From Ceratotherium simum simum (lineage: Eukaryota > Chordata > Mammalia > Perissodactyla > Rhinocerotidae), in NCBI RefSeq assembly GCF_000283155.1, contig NW_004454239.1:3537493-3601492 (forward strand): a stretch of DNA of 64,000 bases. The letters run 5' to 3'. A program made the translations under genes and the position numbers. The notes under the pieces were generated by a model. The model had not been told where the DNA came from and did not search any database. It saw nothing but the letters and a program-made list of their open reading frames with translations. Shown piece after piece: positions 21,166-63,660 of this stretch; positions within the stretch are counted from its first letter, which is position 1, and the number at the start of each line of letters is the position of its first letter.

Positions 21166-24100
21166 ACCCTTTGTCAACTTGGCACCTCTATACGCATCTC
21201 CTTAAACCATACTTAATCTCTGAATAAAGACAGTAACAAGGTCATACTTCCACCTAACATAACACAGCTATCCTGCATACAACCAAAAACACACTAACCC
21301 TTTCCCCAGAAGAGGAGGCAAAGTCCTTGGGTGATGTTTACTCGTCTCCTTGATATCCCATAACTTAAATATCATGATGTAAAGTTAATAATACTTAAAT
21401 ACTATGATATAAGGTCAGTACATTTTATGTTACATGATAAAGGGATAAAAAAGAGAAGAGACCAAAGATATTTGATCTATATACACACACAAGAAAATAA
21501 GGAAAAAATACTCGTGACAATTACAGTCCTTATTTCTGAAACTAGTCACATGGTCATAGTTGGCATTTATAACTGCCTTCTTCCACTACCCATTCCGTAT
21601 TCCCTTTGCACCCAGCTGGCCGTGGTTCTTTACTTGGTGAGGTGACCCAAACATTCATTCTTGAAGGGTCTGGCCCATCAGTAATCCTGCCTGAATAGAG
21701 TTGTAGTTTTCCATTCACTTTAATCAAGGGCAGAGTAATACTAAGAGATGCCCGAAAGAATCTCCTTACTCAGACATACTCTTTCTTACCTCCTTCTGGA
21801 GTCGCAGTCCAATTTCCCTTCGTAGTAAAGATCAGTCACCTCAGCCAGCACAGTAACTCCCTTCTTTGCCTATTGATTCAGAGGGATGAGGAGCCCAGAG
21901 TGGTGGGGTAGCAATCTTAACTTCCAGTTCAATGGAATCATTGTATCTCCTGGTAGAAGCAGTCCTCCCTTTGGAACCAACACCTCTGGGGCAGCAGAGC
22001 ATAGGTTGTAGGGACAGGAAGCAAAAATTTTGCTATTGGGTCACTAGGGGTAATAATGAGTGGTATCACTCCCATTTCTACCACTTGATTCCTGGCCTCG
22101 TGAATTCTGGCAATGGGAGAAACAGCACCAGATATTGGATGCTGATCCAGAGCATACATAGCTTTCTGGAGAACCTTGCCCCAGCCCTGAGAGGTAGTGC
22201 CACCTAGCTGGCACTGTAATTGAGGCTTAAAAAGGTCATTCCACTCTTCTATCAAGCCAGCTGCTTCAGGATGGTGGGGAACATGGTAAGACCAGTGAAT
22301 TCCATGAGGATGGGCCCATTGCTGCACTTCATTAGCTGTGACATGAATTCCTTGATCAGAAGCAATGCTGCATGGAATACCATGATAGCGGATAAGGCAT
22401 TCTGTAAGTTCATGGATAGTAGTTTGGGCAGAAGCATTATGTGCAGTAAAGGCAAATTTGTATCCAGAGTGTCTACTCCAGTAAGAACAAAATGCTGCCC
22501 CTTCCACGATGAAGCAGTCCAATGTAATCAACCTGCCACCAGGAATGATGTCATATCGGGGACTCAGTGTTGGTCTCTGCTGCTGGCAGACTGGGCATTC
22601 AACAGTGGCTGTAGCCAGGTCAGCCTTGGTGAATGGAAGCCCATGTTGCTGAACCAGTACTTATCCTCCATCATTGCCACCATGGCCACTTTGTTCATGA
22701 GCCCATTGGGTGATGACAGGGGTGGCTGAGGAAAGAATCTGACTGGTATCCACAGAACAGTTCATCTATCCACTTTATTAAGATCCTCCTCTGCTGAGGT
22801 TACCCTTTGGTGAGTATTCGTGGGACATAAATATCTCCATTTCTACCCATGGAGAGAAGTCCATACCTCTTTCTCAGACTTCCTTAACACCAATTTTCCA
22901 ATCATGTCCCTTTCAGTCCTTGGCCATCCAGCCAAACCACTGGCCACAGCCCATGAATTGGTATATAATCACACATCTGGCCATTTCTCCTTCCAATGCA
23001 TCTGGCATTGCCTAAAGTTGTGCCCAATAGGAGGATTACTTGTGCCTTCAAGGCCTGCTCAGCCTGATCACGTATATACCACTTCCATTTGATGATGGAG
23101 TGCTGCTATGTGCACCCAACTTAATGGCTTATTGGGTCAGATAACCTCCAGTTCATGATGGGCAGCTCAGTTCTCATGGTAACTTGGTGACGCATGGTTA
23201 AGTGTTCACTCTCTGCTAAGGCCCAGCAGCAGGCCAAAAGCTGTTTCTCAAAAGGAGAGTAGTTAACCACAGAGGATGGCAGGGCTTTGCTTCAAATTGC
23301 TAAGGGCCTTTGCTGCAGTTAACCGATAGGGACCTGCCAAATGCTCCAGACAGCATCCCTATCTGCCACTGATACTTCAAGCACCATTAGATCTGCTGGG
23401 CCATACAGCCCAAGTGGCAAGGCAGCTTGCACAGTAGTCTGGACCTATTGCAGAGCCTTCTCTTGTTCTGGGCCCTGTTCAAGACTAGCAGCTTTTCAGG
23501 TCACTCAGTAAATAGGCCAGAGTAACATACCCAAATGAGAATATGTTGCCTCCAAAATCCAGAGGCCCACTAGGCTTTGTGCCTCTTTTCTGGTTGTGGG
23601 AGGGGCCAGATACAACAACTTATCCTTCACCTACGAAGGGATATCTTGACATACCCCACACCACTGGATCCCTAGAAATTTCACTGAGGTAGAAGGCCTC
23701 TGAGTTTTTGTTGGATTCATTTCCCACCCTCTAACACAAATCTCTTACCAATAAGTCTAAAGTAGTGGCCACTTCTTGCTCAGTAAGTCCAATCAGCATA
23801 ATGTCATCAATGTAATGGACCAGTGTGACATCTGGTGGAAGGGAAAGGTAATCTGTAAACTAAATTATGACATATAGCTGGAGAGTTGATATGCCCCTGA
23901 AGTAGGACATTAAAGGTGTATTGCTGGCCTTGCCAGCTGAAAGCAAACTGCTTCTGGTTTTCTTTACTAACAGGGATGGAGGAAAAAAACATTTGCCAGA
24001 TCAATAGTTGCATATCAGGTACCAGAGGATGTGTTAATTTGCTCAAGCAATGAAACTGTGTTACAGCAGCTACAATTGGAGTCACCACCTGGATAAGCTT

Positions 24101-24840
24101 ACGATAATCCATTGTCATTCTCCAAGATCCACATGTCTTCTGCACAGGCCATATGGGCAAGTCGAATGGGGATGTGGTGGGAATCACCACCCCTGCATCT
24201 TTCAAGTCCTTAATGGTGGCACTAATCTCTGCAATCCCTCCAGGAATGCAGTATTTCTTTTGGTTTACTAGTTTTCTAGATAGAGGCAGTTCTAGTAGCT
24301 TCCACTTGGCCTTTTCCACCGTAATAACCCTCACTCAACAGGTCAGAGAACTAATGTGGGGATTCTGACAGTTGCTGAGTATGTCTATTCCAATTATCCA
24401 TTCTAGAACTAGGGGGGAAAAAACCCCACAGGATGGGTTGGAGCACCCACTGGGCCCACTGTGAGATGGACCTGAGCTAAAACTCCATTGATCACCTGAC
24501 CTCCATAAACCCTTACTCTGACTGGTAAACCACAGTGACATTTTGGGTCTCCTGCAATTAGTGTCAGTTCAGAGCCAGTGTCCAGTAGTACCTGAAAGGT
24601 CTGATTATTTCCTTTTCCTCAATGTACAGACACTCTGGTAAAGGCTACAGGTTCCTTTGGGAAGGCTTGGAGAAAAATTAACAGTATAAATTTTTGGCAA
24701 TGTAGCAGGGTCTTTCATTCAAGGGGTTCTGGATTTGTACACTGGGTCAAGTGTGGGAACTGACTGAGGGGCAATGACTGTCTTTTTATTATTCAAGTTA
24801 AGTTTCTGTTCACTTGACCTAGAACTCTTCTGCTTATTCA
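21166..24840 (-). mobile_element. Decayed ERV-L (class III) provirus body, pol region, minus strand
   Basis: An old endogenous retrovirus copy, described only as found. Read leftward: an aspartic-protease-like DTGS motif (about 24570-24583), a reverse-transcriptase stretch (24334-23807), a YIDD box (23814-23803) reached only after a frame change, a diverged RNase H region, an integrase core (22531-21938), then a dUTPase-like tail with stops (21930-21650). The integrase stretch has an open 197-codon frame with the D-35-E pair, but the first catalytic Asp is not present. Multiple frameshifts and stops make it non-coding. No gag and no right-hand LTR are seen; it ends near 24840. Family assignment is from pol motif texture and the adjacent MLT2 LTR. 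Confidence 0.85.
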
Positions 24841-24841
24841 G

Positions 24842-25635
24842 ATGGAGGAAGAATTTACTAAACTACACATCTATTTCACCTCCACCAAACAATACCAACC
24901 ATATTCCCAGTTATCCTATAACAGAGATTTTTTTTTGAAATCTTCTTTCATGGTCATTTTGCATACTTTATCAGAAATTACTTTCATATTTTTGAAATCA
25001 TTCTTAGATTTTAAAAAATTTCCATTGAAAATTTAATTTTCAAGTAAAACTGATATTTCAAGAAGCCTAACCATTATTTTTTTCGAAGTGAGGTTTAGAG
25101 TAGGTATCACCTCATACTCAATCTCACACATTCATAATATTTCCGTCTCTCATATGGTTAGTATGTTCAGATCGCAACCACACACACTATCTTCCATCCA
25201 TATTTTAACTTGCCTAAGCTGCATTCAAACACACACAAAAACACATTTACCAAATCTCTCACATGATCTCCCACTCAATCATACTCAGTTAAAACTCACA
25301 CATCCACCTGCAAGTCTTAAGGTTATAATCACCTGCTCTTTCACTGTCCTACAGTTCATCCGGATACTTGGGTACAGTCACGAACCACTTTCAGATACTG
25401 CATATATTGCCCTCAATGCCCTCTCCCAGTGACAGCAGTCTCAAGTGCAAACCATCTTACACATGTCACCAAGAATCAGACACAAACACAACCACGTGTT
25501 CTCACAGATACATTTCCTCACATCACACTTAGAGATGGGGTTTCTGGCCTCTCAGCAAGGTGAAAAATCTTTACCACAGACTTATCCCCTCTGCCAGATA
25601 GTCTGTACTAGCTTCCACCCCTCTCAATCAATTCT
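24842..25635. other. Unique, increasingly CA-rich sequence left of promoter 2
   Basis: No gene recognised. From about 25100 the plus strand becomes rich in CACA, TCACA and ATCTC words, matching the left flank of promoter 1. Confidence 0.4.
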
Positions 25636-25637
25636 GG

Positions 25638-25705
25638 TCTCTCTCTCCCTCCCTCCCTCCCTCTCTCTCCCCCCCTCTCCCTCTCTCTCTGTCACACACA
25701 CAGGC
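25638..25705. repeat. (CT)n/(CCCT)n microsatellite running into (CA)n
   Basis: An almost pure pyrimidine tract of about 55 bp with CCCT and CT units, followed by CACACACACAG. The strand asymmetry could allow triplex DNA; it lies about 850 bp from the ZNF461 start element. Confidence 0.85.
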
Positions 25706-26501
25706 ACACAATGTCACCTCACACCTCTCCCATGCACACATGTAAGGCTCCGGACCAGCTGGCCCTTCCCCAGGGATCTGTAATTCATCCAGCTGGGTCC
25801 CTCCTGGTCCCAAGAGACCAGCTTCCTCCCTTCTCCCCCTCGAACTCACGGACACGCGCCACAGCCAAACCCCTCCACTAGTCATAGGTAGACCCAGCGC
25901 AGCCTCCCACTGAAGGTTTCATGGTCACCGGCCGCGTGGCCGCGCCGCCGACGAGCATGCGTCATCAAGCACACGGTCTCACCGCCCCGGCACGTAAGGC
26001 ACATCACGTTACATCCCGTCACAATCACGGAGCGTGGCCGAGCTCACCGCGTGAACCGACATGGGCATACAGCACATCCACTACCTCAAAGGTCCCCAAA
26101 CCGTTTCACATACGAATTTCCTCACCCGTGCCACCCGCACAGCCGGCGTCACACACATCCTCGTCCTCTCAGGCAGACGCCCTCGGCCACGCTCGCGTGC
26201 GGACTAAACAGAATGCAAATCTCGGAGGGCACCCTCGCAGACTGAGGCCGGATCCTTCCGCAGCAGACAACCACAATTCTAACCCACGCTACGCGCACGT
26301 CCACTTTGGGGTGGTAGGGACAGCCACTGTGCCGATCCGTCCTCAGAGAAATCCGAGGTCCCTAATTCAGACCTAAGACCAGGGCCTAAGCCGCGGAGAC
26401 GGGCAGACGGGCATCACTCCAGGCCCGAGGGAAGCCGCGCAGGAGCAGCCCGAAGACTGGCACAAGCCTTACCTCGTTCGCTCCCGGGCTCTTTCCTCTG
26501 G

Positions 26502-26514
26502 ACTACGTTTCCCA
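26502..26514 (+). promoter_or_regulatory. ACTACGTTTCCCA element (ZNF143/GFY-like)
   Basis: Differs by one base from the promoter 1 element and sits in the same position relative to the first exon. The middle CG makes it potentially methylation-sensitive. Confidence 0.6.
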
Positions 26515-26677
26515 GAGGACGTAGCTGGCCACAGCTACTTCCGGGGGGAAGGGCGGCGGAGGGTCCGCCGCAGGGGCAGGTGCTTCCCCCGACCTGTCGC
26601 GTAGGCAGGGCTCGGCGTGCGGCCTCACCTGGAATCGAATCAGAGTTGGCCCGGAGCCCTTCCTGAGGATGCTGAAG
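26515..26677 (+). other. ZNF461: ZNF461 exon 1 (5' UTR; 5' end approximate)
   Basis: A good donor (GAAG|GTGAGG) ends this GC-rich exon at 26677. The start is inferred from the promoter elements just upstream (ACTACGTTTCCCA at 26502-26514, ETS-like CTTCCGG at 26538-26544). The exon ends with ATG-CTG-AAG, an upstream start codon read into exon 2 (see findings). A minus-strand donor-like site also lies inside it (26623-26628). Transcript data would be needed to fix the 5' end. Confidence 0.6.
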
Positions 26678-26764
26678 GTGAGGAATCCTGGAGCCCGGGG
26701 CCCGCGCGCGAGGAGTGTCTGGAGCCTTAGGCCTCTAAGTGCGCGAGCAGCACTAGGGAGATTG

Positions 26765-28230
26765 GGTTGTTGTGAGTGCGTGACAGAAACTAAAGTTTGT
26801 CTCCGCACTAAATGTATATGGCTGTTTGTTGTGACAGCGACTGGATTCGTGATCGCGCTTTTGTGACAGTGCAATTGTGTGCGTGACCGTTTGTGTGAGT
26901 GGAGTTTGTATGTGATTGTGACCGTGACTGCGGGTGGCTATTTGTGTAAGTCCTATTTACTTAGATAAAAGAAAAGCGCATTTACACAAACCGTTACACC
27001 CAGGCTCGCGCAGTCAGTTAGGGAGACATTCCTAAAAAGGAACTAAAGTAATCACCTGTAGATGCATACACATAACGCAAAGCCAAAATCACATAATCCA
27101 CCCCGCGTTTATCATCATCACATAGCCTCAGACAAAGCCACATATAGAGTGAAAAAAACTACCCTTATGCCCACTTAGTCCTCATCCCCAACAGTTATTT
27201 GAAGAGCTCACACATATCACCAGGAATCATAGAAACATAGTTACCGTGGTCACAGACAATGTCTACTCCACATCAAGTATCATGAAGTTTGTGGTGCAAG
27301 AAAGGCCTGGTGTCTCATCGTTGTTCTCCACCTCACTACTTCTGCCATTCCCCTTAGAGTAGGAGTAAAGAATGGCACTGTTGCACATCCAGAAACAGTG
27401 TTTAAGATGATCAGGTGCTGCTTCTGACCTGAAATGTTCATATTAACTTTTAAAATTCTTTTGTTATATTACTTCATTTAAAGTAAAAGTTATCTGTAAT
27501 TCTTCAACCACTCTGACCATTTTATTGCAAATGTTTTCACCCTCCTTATATGCATCCATACATGCTTAGGTACATATGTATTTTTTTCCCAAAGATTAGA
27601 CCGCAATACACATTGTTTTGTAATTCCATATTAAAAGCTATTTAGGTCTTTTTGTCGGTATTCAGGGATAAATTTCCAAAGATTTTCCAGGATGCTTCCT
27701 CATGTGATTCTTTAATTCTCACCAGTACTGCAAACTAAAGACTCAGTATTTATTTTGCCCTGGAAATTTTTGTTCTATTTTTCTTCTTTTCCATCAGTGT
27801 TGTTTTAGTCTCTGTTTACACATATATTAGGTCTTTTGGGTCATTTCCTATTTCCCTGATATTTTCATAATGTCCATTTCCTTTTTTCTTTTTTTTTCCT
27901 CTTAATTTAGTGAGAATCTGGTCAGGGTAGGTCTGAGCATGTTGGTTGGGTTCATTTCATCATAGTGTTGGGACACTGGTCTGCCTCTCTGAATCCCTCC
28001 CTAAAGAGTTTGGGCCGAGTCTTTCTTGAATCCATCCTGCTATAGCTGGATCCCCTCCTTGTCTTGAGTAAGGCTGGGATTTGTCCAACTTCCCTCTAAT
28101 TTTTTATGTATGTGTATATGGGGGCTGGGAGTAGGAGACATGAAGGGGGAAAAATATCAGTCGAAATTAGCACTTTGGGAGCTCACAGGCAAGATCATCT
28201 TATGTCTCCTTTTTTAAACCTCTCTCATCC
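26765..28230. other. ZNF461: ZNF461 intron 1
   Basis: 26770-26930 is TG-rich with six GTGAC words. 26970-27260 is CA-rich. 27500-27720 resembles the ancient LINE-like repeat also seen at 13480-14010. The rest is unique. Confidence 0.45.
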
Positions 28231-28232
28231 AG

Positions 28233-28315
28233 CAATACTTTCTTTGGACTCTGATTTTCTTCTCAAGTGGAACCAAGAAGAGAACTAATAAATACGTTGA
28301 ATTCTAAAAAAAGCC

Positions 28316-28324
<9 letters not shown>
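28233..28324 (+). CDS. ZNF461: ZNF461 exon 2: 5' UTR plus start codon (coding part 28316-28324)
   Basis: A strong pyrimidine tract and CAG precede 28233. The exon ends ATG-GCC-CAT|GTAAGT, so it codes for Met-Ala-His and leaves phase 0, matching the phase-0 start of the KRAB-A exon. The start context GCCATGG has G at -3 and +4. MAH is also how I remember human ZNF461 beginning, which supports this 92-bp exon as the true first coding exon, not an ATG in exon 1 or the Met at residue 7. Confidence 0.82.
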
Positions 28325-59428
<31,104 letters not shown>

Positions 59429-59637
59429 AATTATTTTTGGAGATACACATTTTCTTTGTTTTTTTTTTTTCTTTAAGGAAAAAGTAAAATACTGAGTTTC
59501 ATTAGTATTTATTTATTTCAGTAATCCTTGAAAATCAAATTTATTTTTTCAAGTGGGAAAATGGAAAAGTTATTGAAAGGTAAAAATTGCTCAGTTTTCA
59601 ATGCTGTTTCTGAGTTAATGTAATAACTACTATTGGA

Positions 59638-59696
59638 AATAAATTTTATAAAATTATTTGTTTTCACAGAAACCAGTGAAGTGTGGTAGAAATAAA
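59638..59696 (+). terminator. ZNF461: Candidate ZNF461 polyadenylation signals
   Basis: AATAAA occurs at 59638-59643 and 59691-59696, 210 and 263 bases after the stop codon, in AT-rich non-repetitive sequence. They are the first canonical signals downstream. Further AATAAA motifs at about 59864 and 60033 lie in older repeat-like DNA, so a longer 3' UTR is possible. Confidence 0.5.
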
Positions 59697-59799
59697 ATGA
59701 AAACAACTTCTTCCCCTCCCACAAATCCCTGAGCTAGCCAGTACGTGTGTTGCTCCTTTCTTCATGCTCAGACATACCTGCACATATGAAGGGCTTGTT

Positions 59800-60340
59800 G
59801 CATGTGTGTGGAAGAGGTTTTACCCCCTGTGGTGACATATTTAATGGCAGTTTGCCTTTTTCACTTAATAAATAATCACGGACATTTTTCCAGGTCAATA
59901 CATGTAGGTCTAACTCATTCTTTTTACAGCTTTAGAATATGTCTAGTATGTGATGTATGTCAGTATTTTGAACCATTCCCTACTGTAGACATTCAGATTG
60001 TTTCTACTTCTTTTTCACCAGAAGTGTCATGCAATAAATATTCTTACATCGTCATTCCTGTATTTCTATTGGGTTGATTCCCAACCGTATGTTTTGATGT
60101 TACATTAATTTTTTAAATAAAAAAAATTTTTAGGTAATAAAAGTAGATGCTATAAAATTCAAAAATTACCAAAAAAAAAGTGAAAATTAAGTCTCTTCTA
60201 ATATCTATTCCTGTAGCCACCTGTTTACCCTACACAGGGGCAACCATAGCTGTCACTTCTTTTGTAGTCTTCCAGGAATTAAATTTTAAAATTCTATGGA
60301 CAAAATGCATTAATCATAATACTTGATTCATGATATTCTC
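59800..60340. mobile_element. Ancient LINE-like repeat downstream of ZNF461
   Basis: TTTAGAATATGTCTAGTATG...CCATTCCCTACTGTAGACATTC repeats the pattern at 13750-13800. 60115-60290 resembles the upstream part of the same family. Confidence 0.45.
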
Positions 60341-60847
60341 ATTATTGGGCCTTATTTGCTCCACTTTTCTTTGTTTTTAATATATTCCAGGGATTTACAA
60401 ACATTGTGCCAGCTGTCTATCTATTGCCTCTCTTCTCCAGATCCTTCATTGCCTGCTCTACAATACTGGAACCCTCCTCTTTTATTCGTAATATTATATT
60501 GAGTCCTCTCTCTCTTTCTGGTTAGACTAGCTAAAAGTGTTTAAACTTTGTTTATGCCTTCAAAGGACCAACTCTTAGTTTTATTGATCTTTTCTGTTGT
60601 CTTTCTAGTCTCTGTTTCATTTATATCTGCTCTAATGTTTATCATTTCCTTCCTTCTGCTAACTTTGAGCTTAGTTGTTTTTCTAGTTCCTTGAAGTATA
60701 AAGTTAGGTAGTTTACTTAAGATCTTTTTTCTTAATGTAGGCTTTTTTCACTATACACTTCCCTCTTAGAACTGTATTTGCTTTATCTCATACATTTTTG
60801 TATGTTTTGTTTCCATTTTCATTTTTCTCAAGATACTTTTTGATTTC

Positions 60848-61110
60848 TCTCTCTCTCTTTTTTTTTTTTTTTTGGTGAGAAAGATTAGCCCTGAGCTAAC
60901 CTCCATTGCCAATCCTCCTCTTTTTTCCTGAGGAAGATTGGCCCTGAGCTAACATCCGTTCCCATCTTCTACTATTTTATACGTGGGATGCCAACCACAG
61001 CATGGCTTGATAAGTGGCATATAGGTCCACACCTGTGATCCAAACCTGCAAACCCCGGGCCGCCAAAGTGGAGTGTGCGAACTTAACCACTATGCCACCA
61101 GGCCGGCCCC
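60848..61110 (-). repeat. ERE SINE (-), divergent subfamily
   Basis: Target duplication TTTGATTTC at 60839-60847 and 61111-61119. The head ends CCAGGCCGGCCCC. Confidence 0.92.
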
Positions 61111-62699
61111 TTTGATTTCCCTTTTGATTTGTTTTTTGATCCATTGGTTTGTCAGGAGTGTGGTGTTTAGTTTTCATATATCTGTGAATTTTCCAATTTT
61201 CCTCCTGTTAATGATTTCTAGTTTCATACCATTGTGGTCAGAAAAGATACTTGATATGATTTCACTCTTCTTAAATGTGTTAAGACTTGTTTTGTGGCCT
61301 AACATATAATCTGTCCTGGAGAGTGTTCTGTATGTGCTTGAGAAGAATGTGTACTCTGCTATGGTTGGATGGAATGTTCTGTATACGTCTGTTAGTTCCA
61401 TTTGGTCTGAAATGTTAATTTAAGTCCAGTGTTTCCTTATTGATGTTCTGTTTGGATGAGCTATCCATTGGTAAAAGTGGGATATTGAAGTTCCCTACTG
61501 TTAGTATACTGCTATTTTTCCCTTTCAGATCTGTCAATATTTGCTTTGTATATTTAGGTACTCTGATGTTGGGTGCATATATATTACAATTGTTATATCC
61601 CCTTTATGAATTGACCACTTATCATATAGTGACCCTTGTCTCTTGTGACAGATTTTGACTGAAAGTCTATTTTTTCTGATATAAGTATAACCGCCCTGCT
61701 CTCTTTTGATTACTATTTGCATAGAATATCTTTTTTCATTCTTTCACTTTCAGCCTATGTGTGTCCTAAAGCTAAAGTGATTCTCTTGTAGGCAGCATAT
61801 TTTTGGATATTGTTTTTAAAATCCATTCGGCCACTCTGTGTCCTTGATTGGAGAATTTAATCGTTTTACAGTTAAAGTAATTATTGATAGGTAAGGTCTT
61901 TTTATTGCCATTTTTTCATTGTTTTCTGACTGTATTGTAGTTGTTTGTTCCTTCCTCTCATGCTGTTTTCCTTTTTGAATTGATGATTTTTTTAAATAGA
62001 GATATTCTTTGATTCCTTTCTCTTTGTCTTTTGTGTATCTACTATAGGTTTTTTCTTTGTGATTACTATGAGACTTTAAGACTTACGTAAAACATTTTAT
62101 AATTATAACAGTCTATATTTTAAGCTGATAACTTCAATTGCATTTTTACTTCTGCCCTCCCCTGACATTTTATGATATTGATGTCACATTTTACATCTTT
62201 TTATGTTGTGTATCAATTAAGAAATTATTGTATAGTTATTTTTTTAATATTTTTTGTCTTTTAACTTTTATACTGGAATTAAAAGTGATTTACACACCAC
62301 CATAACAATATTAGAGCATCCTGAATTTGACTATTTACTTTTACCAGTGATTTTTATACTTTCATATGTTTTCATGTTGTTGTTTAGGGCCTTTTCATTT
62401 CAACTTGAAGAACTCCCTTTAGCATTTCTTTTAAGGTAGGTCTAGTGGTGATGAACTCCCACAGTTTTTGTTTGTCTGGGAAGGTCTTAAATGTCTCCTA
62501 GGTAGCTTGCCATATACATCTTAAGTTATCAAAATCTACTTCATCTGTATACTAACAATTCCAGTGAGATGTGGAAATGTTACCCCTATATATCTCTGTT
62601 TCCTCTTCCTCCATTTTGTGTTATTATTATACATATTATATCTATGTATGTCACAAACCAAAACTTTATATATTTTTGTGTCTATTAAAGATGCTGAGG

Positions 62700-62890
62700 G
62701 CAAGCCACAGTGGCCTCGTGGTTAAGTTTGGTGCACTCTGCTTTGGTGGCCTGGGTTCGGTTCCCGGGCACGGACCTACACCACTCGTCTGTCAGCGGCC
62801 ATGCTGTGATGGCAGCTCACATACAAAAAGAGAAAGATTGACAGTGGATGTTAGCTTAGGGTGAATCTTCCTCAGCCAAAAAAAAAAACA
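62700..62890 (+). repeat. ERE SINE (+), divergent subfamily
   Basis: CAAGCCACAGTGGCCTCGTGG head, GGTTCGGTTCCCGG B box, and a short tail ending in poly-A. The most diverged head in the window. Confidence 0.85.
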
Positions 62891-63187
62891 AAAAAAAGTG
62901 CTGAGTAAAGAAAAGAGGCAAAATGCATATTTATAGAGTTTGTTATATTAACCTTCTTATTTACCATTTCTATTTCTCTTTGTTTCCTGTGGATTCAAGT
63001 TAACATCTGGTGTCATTTCTTCAGTCTAGTACAACTTTGCTCCTTCCCACCTTCTTTGTGCTATTATTGTTTAATGTAGTACATTTATGTATGTTCTAGG
63101 CCTAACAATACAATTATATTGTATACAGTTGTGTAAATATTGTATTGTATAAATAGTATTAGCCTTGAAGTTTTTCTTTTTTTATAA

Positions 63188-63660
63188 TGCAAGTACCTGA
63201 CCTAAGCGTTGATTGCCAGGGCATCCACTTCAAAGAGGCATCCCCTTCAAAGATGGCTATCTCAAATAAACACATTGCCAGCCGCAGGACAAGATAAAGA
63301 GCCCGCCCACCCCCCACCAAGGCTCTTTTGTTTTAAAGATCGTGGTTGATTTTGGTAGCTGACCATTTGGGCTGCTTGTTTTTTTTCTTCCCATGCTTTA
63401 AGTTCCTGCTCTTATGTTTTAAATTTACCAATAAAGAGTGAGCCCATGAAACCCTAGGGCCCCACTCTTGACCCCAATAAAAGCAGAACCCTGGGCCATC
63501 ACTCTCTCTCTCTACCTGCAACCTCACTGTGTGGCCCCAGGTGTGCCAGGTAATTTCCAGGACCTGTAACTAATAAACCTTGTCTCTTTCCAAGTTTCCT
63601 GATGTTTACTGCTGAGGATATCTTGCAGTTGTAATAAGAACCACAAGGGCCAGTCCAGCC
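63188..63660 (+). mobile_element. Probable solo LTR (class I/ERV1-like), plus strand
   Basis: About 470 bp, less AT-rich than the L1 around it. It has a TATA-like CCAATAAAAGCAG (about 63475) and, 100 bp later, AATAAACCTTGTCTCTTTCC (about 63574), the usual U3-R-U5 order of gammaretrovirus-like LTRs, ending near CCACA. No internal region on either side. Exact TG...CA ends and target duplication are not resolved. Confidence 0.6.

Larger units (their letters stand above)
25900..26760. promoter_or_regulatory. ZNF461: CpG-rich promoter 2 (ZNF461; probably divergent)
   Basis: A GC- and CpG-rich block with ACTACGTTTCCCA (26502-26514) and an ETS-like CTTCCGG (26538-26544) directly before ZNF461 exon 1. 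On the minus strand a good donor, GAACGAG|GTAAGG, ends at 26473, so a leftward transcript could start from the same element. The left flank is rich in GTCAC/CACA and the right flank (26770-26930) in GTGAC/TGTG. Confidence 0.72.

Noticed and set aside
24335..24541. Small minus-strand open frame as an independent gene
   Set aside because: It lies within the protease-to-reverse-transcriptase part of the ERV-L body and is an off-frame reading.
26467..26628. Minus-strand donor-like sites as exon 1 of an active gene
   Set aside because: The donors (26473 and 26629) fit a divergent transcript, but the only KRAB exons found in that direction are broken. Kept only as part of the divergent-promoter finding.
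26669..26677. ATG-CTG-AAG in exon 1 as the ZNF461 start codon
   Set aside because: It could splice in phase directly to KRAB-A, but exon 2 has a strong start, good splice sites and the MAH start remembered for the human protein. Through exon 2 the exon 1 ATG reaches a stop before the main start.
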